Source of the DNA: Candidatus Tumulicola scandinaviensis
Lineage (GTDB): Bacteria; Vulcanimicrobiota; Vulcanimicrobiia; Vulcanimicrobiales; Vulcanimicrobiaceae
DNA: 64,000 bases
Assembly: GCA_003140835.1 (NCBI GenBank)
Contig: PLLA01000122.1
Span: 17,238 to 81,237, forward strand
Reading direction: 5' to 3'
Program-made: the position numbers and the translations under genes
Shown here: one piece after another, positions 8,903 through 16,050 of the stretch
Layout: each line of letters starts with the position of its first letter
How positions within the stretch are numbered: the first letter of the stretch is position 1
The notes under the pieces: generated by a model
Seen by the model: the letters and a program-made list of their open reading frames with translations, nothing else
Told to the model about the DNA's origin: nothing
Databases searched by the model: none

Positions 8903-11530
8903 ATGAGCTTGATGCTGCTCGATACGTACGGATTGGTGTACCGTGCGTTCTTCGCGTTGCCGGGTTTGACCACGAGCAAAGGCGTGCCGATCAACGCGGC
9001 CTACGGGTTCACGATGATGCTCAACAAGCTCGTCGCCGACGAGAAGCCGACGCACGTCATCGCAGCGTTCGACAAGGGCATGCCCGCCGATCGGGTCGCT
9101 CTTTATAAGGAATACAAAGCGCAACGGACGGCGATGCCCGACGAGTTGCGCAGCCAGTTTGGACTCGTGCGGCGCATTCTCGACGCTCATCGCATTCCGA
9201 TCGTCGAGTTCGAGGGTCAAGAGGCCGACGACGTGATCGCGACGCTCGCACGCCAGGCCGAGGAGGCCGGCGAGCAAACGCTCGTGGTGACCGGCGATCT
9301 CGACTTGTTGCAGATCGTCGATGACCGGACGACCGTGTTGACGACGCGTCGCGGCATCACCGAGCTCGGACGCTACGATCCGGCAGCGGTGCGCGAGCGT
9401 TTCGGATTGGATCCCTCGCAGCTGCCGGATTATCGTGGACTCAAAGGCGATCCGTCGGATAACCTTCCCGGCATCCCGAGCATCGGCGAAAAAACTGCGA
9501 CCAAACTCTTGCAGGCCGCCGGATCGCTCGATGCGTTGATCGCCGATCCGAGTCTAGCCGGCAGCCCCAAGCTTCAGAAACTCATCGAAACCTACGGCGA
9601 GCAGGCCTGTTTGTGCCGGGCGGTCTCCATCGTGCGGCGGGATCTGCCGGTCGGCGTCGACTGGGAGGCAAGCCGGTACGTTGCGCCCGCCGACGATGAC
9701 CTGTACGCACTCTACAGCGAGCTCGAGTTCAAGTCGCTGGTGGCCAAACTCCAAGCCCCCGCCGGGCTGCCGCTTCTCGAAAACCAGCCACAGCTCTCCG
9801 GCGAGTATCGCAGCTACGTGGCCTCGGTCGATTCGCCCGAGTTCGTGCGGCTCGGCGAGGAGTTGCGCGCGCTCGCGAGCGGTTCGCGAGTGGCCTTCGC
9901 GGCGGTCGGCGACACGCTGGGCGCGAGTGGTCGAGTTGGAACCGGACTTGGTTTCGCCGCCGGCGCGCTGGTACACGAACCGGTCCGCGAAGGGCTACGC
10001 GCGATCTTCGATAGTGGGGTCTCGACGGCCGCGTACGACGCTAAGCGAGTCGTGCGACTGCTGCGCGACGGCGGCGTGCCGAACGCGTATTTCGCCGACG
10101 ACGCCATGATCGGCGCGCACTTGCTCGATCCGTCGCGCGGCTTTGCCGATCTCGAAGACGCCGCCGCCGTGCATCTGAGCGCCGGGCTTCCCGGCGAGAC
10201 CGCCGCCCATGCCGACGCGACCTTACAGCTCGTCGAAAAAATTCGTCCGGCTCTCGAACGCCGGGACCAGCTACGCCTCTATGCCGACGTGGAGGTGCCG
10301 CTGGCACCGGTGCTCGCCGGCATGGAGGCCGCGGGCGTCGCCATCGACCCGCGGGAACTGCACGCGATCGGTCGCGACGTGGACGAGGCGGCGGCGCGGC
10401 TGCAGCGCCGGATCTACGATTTTGCGGGTGAAGAGTTCAACATTGGGTCACCGCAGCAACTCGGAAGAATTCTCTTCGAGAAACTGCAGATTCCGGGCGG
10501 TAAGAAAACCAAAACGGGGTGGGCGACCGGGGTCGAAGTTCTTCAAGTCTTGGCGCGCGAGTATCCGATTTGCTCGTTGGTCTTGGAGTGGCGCGAAGTC
10601 ACCAAACTCAAGAACACGTATGTCGACGTCATTCCCGGGCTGGTCGACGTACGCGACGGCCGGTTGCACACGGTCTTCAACCAAACCGCTACCGCGACCG
10701 GGCGGCTGTCGTCGACCAATCCCAACTTGCAGAACATTCCGGTGCGCGGTGATCTCGGACGGCGCATTCGGCGAGCGTTCGTAGCGCGAAGCGACGACCA
10801 CGTGCTGCTGGCGGCCGATTACAGCCAAATCGAGCTGCGCTTGATGGCGCATCTTTCCGGCGACGAGGCGATGCGCCGCGCATTTGAAGAAAGACAAGAT
10901 ATCCACGACTTTACCGCGCGGCAGATTTTCAGCGTGCCGCCGGGCGGGCAGGTCGACGCCAATCAGCGCCGCATGGCCAAGAGCGTCAACTTCGGGCTCT
11001 TCTACGGCATGAGCGACTTCGGGCTGGCCCAGCGTCTGGAAATCGGCCGCGCCGAAGCCAAGGAGATCACCACCGCCTATTTTGCGCGCTTTCCCTCGGT
11101 GCGCGACTTCATCGACCGCACGATTGCGGACGGACGGCGCAACGGCTACGTGTCGACGATCTTAGGCCGCCGCCGATACATGCCCGGCCTCACGTCGGGG
11201 AACTACATGCTGCGCGCCGCGGCCGAGCGCGAAGCAACCAACGCCCCGCTGCAAGGCAGCGCAGCCGATCTCATGAAGCTGGCCATGGTGCGCATCGACC
11301 GGGCGCTCGTGGCGTCGGGCCTCGACGCGACGTTGCTCTTACAGATTCACGACGAGTTGATCTTCGAAGTCTCTCTCGCGCAGCGTACCCCCGTATCGAA
11401 ACTGGTACGCGATCACATGGAGCACGCGATTGAGCTGTCGGTTCCGCTAGAAGTGACGCTCAAGTCGGGCCGCAACTGGTACGATGTCGAAACCATGCAC
11501 GCCGAAGAGGAGGCGCGATCCCGTGCTTGA
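8903..11530 (+). CDS. polA: DNA polymerase I
   Basis: An 875-residue replication/repair polymerase that removes primers and fills gaps. The N-terminal 5'-3' exonuclease domain (1-290) includes GDPSDNLPGIPSIGEKTA. The central 3'-5' exonuclease-like domain (about 300-455) lacks the DxE proofreading motif (VAFAAVGDT at that position), suggesting a structural, inactive domain as in Taq and Bst enzymes. The polymerase domain is complete: motif A DYSQIELR at D639, motif B RRMAKSVNFG from R689, motif C IHDELIFE with H816-D817. The start ATG is 21 bp after the previous gene. The last codons overlap the next gene, whose Shine-Dalgarno lies inside polA. Confidence 0.97.
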   Translation: MSLMLLDTYGLVYRAFFALPGLTTSKGVPINAAYGFTMMLNKLVADEKPTHVIAAFDKGMPADRVALYKEYKAQRTAMPDELRSQFGLVRRILDAHRIPIVEFEGQEADDVIATLARQAEEAGEQTLVVTGDLDLLQIVDDRTTVLTTRRGITELGRYDPAAVRERFGLDPSQLPDYRGLKGDPSDNLPGIPSIGEKTATKLLQAAGSLDALIADPSLAGSPKLQKLIETYGEQACLCRAVSIVRRDLPVGVDWEASRYVAPADDDLYALYSELEFKSLVAKLQAPAGLPLLENQPQLSGEYRSYVASVDSPEFVRLGEELRALASGSRVAFAAVGDTLGASGRVGTGLGFAAGALVHEPVREGLRAIFDSGVSTAAYDAKRVVRLLRDGGVPNAYFADDAMIGAHLLDPSRGFADLEDAAAVHLSAGLPGETAAHADATLQLVEKIRPALERRDQLRLYADVEVPLAPVLAGMEAAGVAIDPRELHAIGRDVDEAAARLQRRIYDFAGEEFNIGSPQQLGRILFEKLQIPGGKKTKTGWATGVEVLQVLAREYPICSLVLEWREVTKLKNTYVDVIPGLVDVRDGRLHTVFNQTATATGRLSSTNPNLQNIPVRGDLGRRIRRAFVARSDDHVLLAADYSQIELRLMAHLSGDEAMRRAFEERQDIHDFTARQIFSVPPGGQVDANQRRMAKSVNFGLFYGMSDFGLAQRLEIGRAEAKEITTAYFARFPSVRDFIDRTIADGRRNGYVSTILGRRRYMPGLTSGNYMLRAAAEREATNAPLQGSAADLMKLAMVRIDRALVASGLDATLLLQIHDELIFEVSLAQRTPVSKLVRDHMEHAIELSVPLEVTLKSGRNWYDVETMHAEEEARSRA

Positions 11531-11978
11531 GGGATTCGGATCGATCGTGTTTGCCGTGGTTACGGCCGTCGCCGCCAATGCTGCGCCGCCGATGCCGGTG
11601 GTGGTGGTCCACGCTCCCAACGCCGACTTGCACTTGGAAGTCGCCGTCACATCGGCGCAGCAAGAACGCGGGCTCATGGGTCGGACGGCCATCGCACCGC
11701 ACGCCGGGATGTTGTTCGTTTTCGACACCGACGAGCGAGTCGAATTTTGGATGAAGAATACGCTCGTGCCGCTCGACATGATCTTCGTCGGCGCCGACGG
11801 GAAGGTGCGTACGGTCTTTCGCAACGTAGCGACGGCCCCTCCGGCGCTCCCCGACGCCGACATTCCACGCGAAGGCGCAACCGCGAAGTACGTCATCGAA
11901 CTCGGAGCCAACGAGGCCGACCGAGACGGAATCCGGGCCGGCGTCCGGCTGGCCATTCCCAACGTACTCCCGCCGTAA
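11523..11978 (+). CDS. DUF192 family exported protein
   Basis: A 151-residue protein with an N-terminal hydrophobic signal (FGSIVFAVVTAVAANAA) and a DUF192 domain with the family phrases VAVTSAQQERGLMGRT, GMLFVFD, FWMKNTLVPLDMIFV and AKYVIELGA. Function of the family is not established; members are small exported beta proteins. Start chosen as GTG at 11523, nine bases after an ideal Shine-Dalgarno GAGGAGG (11507-11513). It overlaps the polA stop by eight bases, so translation is probably coupled to polA. A longer reading from 11484 would put a basic out-of-character peptide before the signal. Confidence 0.85.
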   Translation: MLEGFGSIVFAVVTAVAANAAPPMPVVVVHAPNADLHLEVAVTSAQQERGLMGRTAIAPHAGMLFVFDTDERVEFWMKNTLVPLDMIFVGADGKVRTVFRNVATAPPALPDADIPREGATAKYVIELGANEADRDGIRAGVRLAIPNVLPP

Positions 11979-11986
11979 AGCCGCGG

Positions 11987-12799
11987 ATGCCGGAGCTTCC
12001 TGAAGTCGAGACGATCGTACGCGGCCTCGCCGGAACGATCGTCGGCAAGCAGATCGAACGCGCCGTAATTCGGCTCGCGAAAATCGCGATCGCGCCGCCC
12101 GGGGTCGCCTTTAGCAAAGCGCTGCGCGGTGAACGAATCACCGGCACGCGTCGCCGCGGGAAGTATGCAATCGTCGATCTGGTCTCCGGCCGCAGTCTGG
12201 TGACCGGACTACGGATGACGGGCCGGCTGGTCGTCCAGAAGCCTGGAGAGGAGGATTTCCCCGGTACCCACGTGGTGTTATGGTTCACCGACGGCAGCCG
12301 GCTGAGCTTCGCCGACCTGCGGACGTTCGGCCGCATGCGGCTCGTGGAACCAGCCGAGGTCTGGGACCGCGACCTCGGGATCGAGCCGTTCTCTTCAGGC
12401 TTTACACCCGGAGCCTTTATGAGTATGCTTGCGGGGCGGACGACGCCGATCAAGGCTTTGCTCCTCGATCAGCGGCGCATTGCGGGCATAGGAAACATTT
12501 ATGCGTGCGAGGCGCTGTGGGAGGCCCGGATCCGTCCGAGCCGTCCCGCAAAGGCGTTGACGAAGCCAGCGATTCGCCGGTTACACCTCGCCATCGTCGA
12601 CGTCTTGCAGCGCGCGATCGCCTTGCGCGGAACGAGTGTCGACGATTACGTGGATGCCGCCGGCCTCCGGGGTGGATTTCAAAACATCCTCTCGGTGTAC
12701 GGAAGGCTGGGCCAGCCGTGCGTGCGATGCGGAAGTCCGGTCGTACGAACGGTGCTGGGGCAACGCGGAACCTGGTGGTGCCGGCGATGCCAGCGGTGA
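11987..12799 (+). CDS. mutM: Formamidopyrimidine-DNA glycosylase (Fpg/MutM)
   Basis: A 270-residue bifunctional glycosylase/AP lyase that removes 8-oxoguanine and formamidopyrimidines. The start is fixed by the essential MPELPEVETI terminus: Pro2 is the Schiff-base nucleophile and Glu3 the catalytic acid. Other family features are the RRGKYAI loop with the conserved Lys near 57, the helix-two-turn-helix with IAGIGNIYACEALW, and a C-terminal zinc finger CVRCGSP...CRRC. The reading frame is open upstream but that part is antisense/out-of-frame to the DUF192 gene. Eight bases separate it from that gene, and polA-DUF192-mutM-rpsA run in one direction, a repair/replication grouping. Confidence 0.96.
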   Translation: MPELPEVETIVRGLAGTIVGKQIERAVIRLAKIAIAPPGVAFSKALRGERITGTRRRGKYAIVDLVSGRSLVTGLRMTGRLVVQKPGEEDFPGTHVVLWFTDGSRLSFADLRTFGRMRLVEPAEVWDRDLGIEPFSSGFTPGAFMSMLAGRTTPIKALLLDQRRIAGIGNIYACEALWEARIRPSRPAKALTKPAIRRLHLAIVDVLQRAIALRGTSVDDYVDAAGLRGGFQNILSVYGRLGQPCVRCGSPVVRTVLGQRGTWWCRRCQR

Positions 12800-12844
12800 A
12801 CGTTCGCAGAATAAAAATATTAAACGTAAGGTAGGAATCTCAAC

Positions 12845-14089
12845 ATCTCTACGACTGAAATTGCCCCGGTTGCTCCCGAAGAAGATCAACTCGCGCTCGA
12901 ACAGCAGCTCTACGAAGAGTCGCTCAAGGTCCTGGACGAGGGTCAAGTTCTCACCGGCACGATCGTCCAAAAAGATAAGGACGAACTGCTGGTCGACGTC
13001 GGCGGAAAATCCGAAGGCGTTCTCCCATTTCGCGAACTCTCGCTCGCCATCGATCCCAAGCTGCTCAAGGTGAACGACACCCTCGAAGTCATGATCCACC
13101 GCATCGACGACATGGACGGCACGCTGTTCTTGTCGGAGCGTCGCGCGCGCGCGCTCAAGACGTGGGAAAAAGTTATCGAAGCGCACGAGCGCGACGAAGT
13201 GATTGAAGCCACCGTCACGCAAGTCGTCAAGGGCGGCGTGCTCGTCGACTTGGGCATGCGCGGTTTCGTACCCGCATCGCAGATTCGTCGCCAACCGGTC
13301 GGCAATCTAGACGAGCTCGTCGGGCAGCGTTTGCGGCTCAAAGTGATCGATCTCGATCACAAACGTCATCGCGTGGTGCTGTCGCAGCGTCTCGTGTTGG
13401 AAGAAGAGCTCCAAGCCAAGAAGCAGGAACTGCTCGATACCCTCGAGGTAAGCCAGATTCGCGAAGGCGTCGTCGTTCGCTTGGCCGATTTCGGTGCGTT
13501 CGTCGACCTTGGCGGCATCGACGGCTTAATTCACAACAGCGAACTCTCGTACGCTCGCATCAAGCACCCGTCCGAAGTCGTGAAGATCGGCGACGTCGTG
13601 CACGTCGAAATCATGAAGTTCGATGCGGACGCGAAGAAGGTCAGTCTTTCGCTCAAGCACGCGTTACCCGATCCGTGGGACGAGCACGCCGACAAGCTGT
13701 ACGAGACCAACAAACTCACGGCGCAGGTCGTGAAGGTAACGCCAAACTACCTGCTGGTCGAAGTCATCCCCGGCATTTTGGCAATGGTTCCGAAGGGCGA
13801 GTTCGATGCATCGGCTCAGTACAGCCCCGGTCAGGACGTCGAAGTTACGCTGCTGACGATCAATCACACGACGCGTCGCATCACCGCATCGATCCAGCAC
13901 GTTGCCGACATTCCGCCCGAGGAGATCGAGCAGCTCGTCGTTCCGGAAATCGACGTCATCGCGCCGGTCGAGGCGGCCGAGCCGGTTACCGACGAGGCGG
14001 CCGCGCCGGCTTCCGACGAATCGGCAGCGCCGGTCGTAGCCGACTCGACCGACCACGCTCCTCCGACCGAAGTGGCCGCCGCGGAATAG
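12845..14089 (+). CDS. rpsA: 30S ribosomal protein S1, apparently starting at an AUC codon
   Basis: About 414 residues with four S1 (OB-fold) domains at roughly 32-95, 108-180, 195-265 and 280-350, then an acidic Ala/Pro/Glu tail. S1 binds mRNA 5' regions and delivers them to the 30S subunit. The first conventional in-frame start (GTG 13070) would delete most of domain 1, although the sequence before it is clearly S1 (YEESLKVLDEGQVLTGTIV). An in-frame TAA at 12827-12829 limits the start to 12830 or later, where there is no ATG, GTG or TTG. ATC at 12845 fits best: it follows an AAGGtAGGA Shine-Dalgarno (12828-12836) by eight bases and gives [I/M]STTEIAPVAPEE. Either a real rare start or a one-base ATG-to-ATC change in the sequence. 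Confidence 0.85.
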   Translation: MSTTEIAPVAPEEDQLALEQQLYEESLKVLDEGQVLTGTIVQKDKDELLVDVGGKSEGVLPFRELSLAIDPKLLKVNDTLEVMIHRIDDMDGTLFLSERRARALKTWEKVIEAHERDEVIEATVTQVVKGGVLVDLGMRGFVPASQIRRQPVGNLDELVGQRLRLKVIDLDHKRHRVVLSQRLVLEEELQAKKQELLDTLEVSQIREGVVVRLADFGAFVDLGGIDGLIHNSELSYARIKHPSEVVKIGDVVHVEIMKFDADAKKVSLSLKHALPDPWDEHADKLYETNKLTAQVVKVTPNYLLVEVIPGILAMVPKGEFDASAQYSPGQDVEVTLLTINHTTRRITASIQHVADIPPEEIEQLVVPEIDVIAPVEAAEPVTDEAAAPASDESAAPVVADSTDHAPPTEVAAAE

Positions 14090-14102
14090 CGGTCGGCGGC
14101 CC

Positions 14103-14696
14103 ATGCGAGTGGGTTTGACGGGCGGGATCGGATCGGGAAAGACCGCCGTGTCGAAACTGTTTGAAGAGTTCGGCGCGTTCGTCATCGACACCGACGTTCT
14201 CGCACGCGAAGCCGTCGCTCCCAATAGCGACGGCTTTCTCGCAATTTCCCGGGCGTGGCCGGAAGCAGTGCGCCACGGCGTGCTCGACCGCGCGGTCTTG
14301 GCCGAGACCGTCTTCGCCGATCCGGTGGCACGCGAGCGCCTCAACGCGCTGGTCCATCCGCACGTGCGTCGCCTGGCCTTCGAGCGAGAGGCGAACGCCC
14401 GTCCCGGGCAGCTGCTGGTTCACGTGGTACCCCTGCTGTTTGAAACCCACTACGACGCGCTGGTCGACAAAACGGTCCTCGTTGCGGCTCCGGAAGCGGC
14501 GCGCCTCGCTCGCATTGCGGATCGCGACCATCTCGACGAGGCCCGCGTTCGTGCGCGCATGGCCGCTCAAATTGCGCCCGAACTGGCTCGTGCCCGGGCC
14601 GACTACGTCATCGACAACGACGGCGATCTTGCCGCCCTGCGCGCGCGCGCGCGGGCGATCTACGGCCGTCTTACCGAGCTGCCCGGCGGTTCCTGA
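14103..14696 (+). CDS. coaE: Dephospho-CoA kinase
   Basis: A 197-residue cytosolic kinase catalysing the last step of coenzyme A synthesis (3'-phosphorylation of dephospho-CoA). It starts directly with the P-loop MRVGLTGGIGSGKT (Walker A at residues 7-14), followed by FVIDTDVLAREAV (conserved Asp-Thr-Asp), the LVHPHVRR segment and HVVPLLFETHYDALVDKTVLV. Length is normal. It follows rpsA by 13 bp and is probably in the same transcript; a palindrome and a spacer separate it from the KGG genes. Confidence 0.96.
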   Translation: MRVGLTGGIGSGKTAVSKLFEEFGAFVIDTDVLAREAVAPNSDGFLAISRAWPEAVRHGVLDRAVLAETVFADPVARERLNALVHPHVRRLAFEREANARPGQLLVHVVPLLFETHYDALVDKTVLVAAPEAARLARIADRDHLDEARVRARMAAQIAPELARARADYVIDNDGDLAALRARARAIYGRLTELPGGS

Positions 14697-14712
14697 GAGA
14701 TTCCTAAGTTTG

Positions 14713-14724
14713 CCGAGCGCTCGG
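14713..14724. promoter_or_regulatory. Palindrome CCGAGCGCTCGG upstream of the KGG-repeat gene
   Basis: A perfect 12-bp palindrome lies 17 bp after the coaE stop and 53 bp before the start of the first KGG gene. It is followed by an imperfect hairpin (GGGAAAGAGTA with TACTCCCTCTCCC). It may be an operator for the stress genes or part of the coaE 3' hairpin; no poly-T follows. Confidence 0.3.
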
Positions 14725-14777
14725 AAGGGAAAGAGTAGTCCTGTACTCCCTCTCCCCTAAATGAATGAGGTCTCAAC

Positions 14778-14996
14778 ATGGCCACGCAAGAATCCGGACA
14801 GTCGGGCGGCATGAGCGTTCGCGAAGCAGGTCGCCGCGGCGGCGAACGGGTCAAGGCTAAATACGGCTCGGAGTTCTACGAAGAAATCGGCCGCAAGGGC
14901 GGCGAAGCGACCAAAACCAAATACGGCCCCTCCTTCTACGAAGTGATCGGACAAAAAGGCGGCCAGCGTCCTAAACGCAAGGTGGTTCCCGCGTAA
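14778..14996 (+). CDS. KGG-repeat stress-induced protein (short paralogue)
   Basis: A 72-residue, very hydrophilic, highly charged protein made of KGG motifs, as in the stress-induced bacterial YciG/GsiB-like family (hydrophilin/LEA-like). After a 10-residue leader it has SVREAGRRGGERVKAKYG followed by two FYEEIGRKGG-type units (SEFYEEIGRKGG, PSFYEVIGQKGG) and a basic tail. Such proteins accumulate in stationary phase, desiccation or general stress; their biochemical role is unclear. ATG start with a GAGG-like site seven bases upstream. The gene 76 bp downstream is a longer copy, so the pair arose by duplication. Confidence 0.88.
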   Translation: MATQESGQSGGMSVREAGRRGGERVKAKYGSEFYEEIGRKGGEATKTKYGPSFYEVIGQKGGQRPKRKVVPA

Positions 14997-15072
14997 ATCC
15001 TTGGGAAGGCCACCGTCGAGACCCCACAGACGCTACGCAAACACCCTGCATCCACATGGTTCGTAAGGATCG

Positions 15073-15384
15073 ATGGCTGAAAAGACAAACGACGGCGCCG
15101 AGGGGCGCGAGATGTCCGTACGTGAAGCGGGAAAAAAAGGCGGCGATACCGTCCGCGACCGCTATGGTTCCACGTTTTATGAGGACATTGGCCGCAAGGG
15201 TGGTAAGGCGACGCGCGATCGGCACGGCATAGAGTTCTACGAATCGATCGGTCAAAAAGGCGGAAAAGTCGTCAAGGAAAAATACGGCTCCGATTTCTAC
15301 GAAGAAATCGGTCACAAGGGCGGCCAAAAGGTCAAAAAATTGATCGCCGAAGCTAAGAAAAAACTTAGCGAAGAGAAGCCTTAA
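15073..15384 (+). CDS. KGG-repeat stress-induced protein (long paralogue)
   Basis: A 103-residue paralogue of the preceding gene with one more repeat: SVREAGKKGG, then three 19-residue units of the form [K/R]YGxxFYExIGxKGG (STFYEDIGRKGG, IEFYESIGQKGG, SDFYEEIGHKGG), and a Lys/Glu-rich C-terminal helix (KKLIAEAKKKLSEEKP). Predicted to be disordered, soluble and cytosolic. The ATG follows an AAGGA (AAGGATCG) by four bases. Regulation cannot be read directly, but the separate 76-bp spacer leaves room for its own promoter. Confidence 0.88.
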   Translation: MAEKTNDGAEGREMSVREAGKKGGDTVRDRYGSTFYEDIGRKGGKATRDRHGIEFYESIGQKGGKVVKEKYGSDFYEEIGHKGGQKVKKLIAEAKKKLSEEKP

Positions 15385-15389
15385 GCCCG

Positions 15390-15460
15390 GTCATCCCGAG
15401 CGGAGCGCCGCCGTTCTTGTCATCCTGAGCGGAGCGCCGCAGGCGCGTAGTCGAAGGACT
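15390..15460. repeat. Dispersed repeat, two direct copies of the TCATCCTGAGCGGAG family
   Basis: Two direct copies of TCATCC[C/T]GAGCGGAGCGCCGC start near 15391 and 15420. The second continues into the AGTCGAAGGA word. The same words, in inverted orientation, build the palindromic repeat at 1639-1745. The element again lies in the spacer between convergent genes (KGG gene and LptC-like gene). Similar words are common in intergenic repeats of GC-rich environmental bacteria; no transposase is nearby. Confidence 0.7.
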
Positions 15461-15477
15461 GCTGCTACGCGGTCGGA

Positions 15478-16050
15478 TCACTTGTGGACGTCGACTTGGC
15501 CGTTCATCTTTCCCAAGTGGATGGTATTTGCATCGAAGTCGACGGTAATTCCGTCGATGCGCAGCGTTTGGCCGTTGGTATGGATGTATGAGGGATGATC
15601 CATGTGCAAGAGCTTCGCATTGTTCGTCCAGGTGACGAGATCCGTGTCAAAGGCGCGCCGCTGCGGATCGTTGATGCGCTCGACGTGTACCTTGCCGATG
15701 GCCGTAAAGTTCAGCGATTGGATGTCGACTTGAATGTGTTGCGCGGAGATCCGTAGATAGGGCTTTCCCTTTCGGAAGACGATGCCGTTGCGAACGCCGT
15801 CGACACTCCCGGCCAGTCCGTCCGGCGACAAATGGGCGGAGTCGTAATCGAAACTCCAAGACTTGGTGGTAATGCGGTTGGTGAGGACGTGGCCGCCGTG
15901 AAGGTTCATTGAGATCTGCGACGGTGGAATCGGGGGCGTCCCGCCGCCGGCCAAAATTACCTCGACGATAACGTAAATGCCGAACAGGATCGCGGCTCCG
16001 GTCGCGATCCGCTTCCATTTGATCCGCTTCCATTTGATCCGCCTAAACAA
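15478..16050 (-). CDS. lptC: LptC-like lipopolysaccharide export periplasmic protein
   Basis: About 190 residues. A basic N-terminus (FRRIKWKRIKWKRI), one membrane anchor (about 16-36) and a periplasmic beta domain resembling LptC/LptA: GGHVLTNRITTKSWSFDYDSAHLSPDG and later FRKGKPYLRISAQHIQVD, described here in short pieces: NRITTKSWSFDYDSA and AQHIQVDIQSL. LptC would bridge the inner-membrane LptB2FG complex and the periplasmic LPS bridge. Start taken as TTG 16050, which overlaps the lnt stop by eight bases; the open frame extends far upstream only inside lnt. A 15-bp in-frame tandem duplication (16006-16035) doubles KWKRI. The family call rests on fold-like pattern plus lptD/lptF nearby, so the symbol is provisional. 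Confidence 0.65.
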   Translation of the reverse strand: MFRRIKWKRIKWKRIATGAAILFGIYVIVEVILAGGGTPPIPPSQISMNLHGGHVLTNRITTKSWSFDYDSAHLSPDGLAGSVDGVRNGIVFRKGKPYLRISAQHIQVDIQSLNFTAIGKVHVERINDPQRRAFDTDLVTWTNNAKLLHMDHPSYIHTNGQTLRIDGITVDFDANTIHLGKMNGQVDVHK

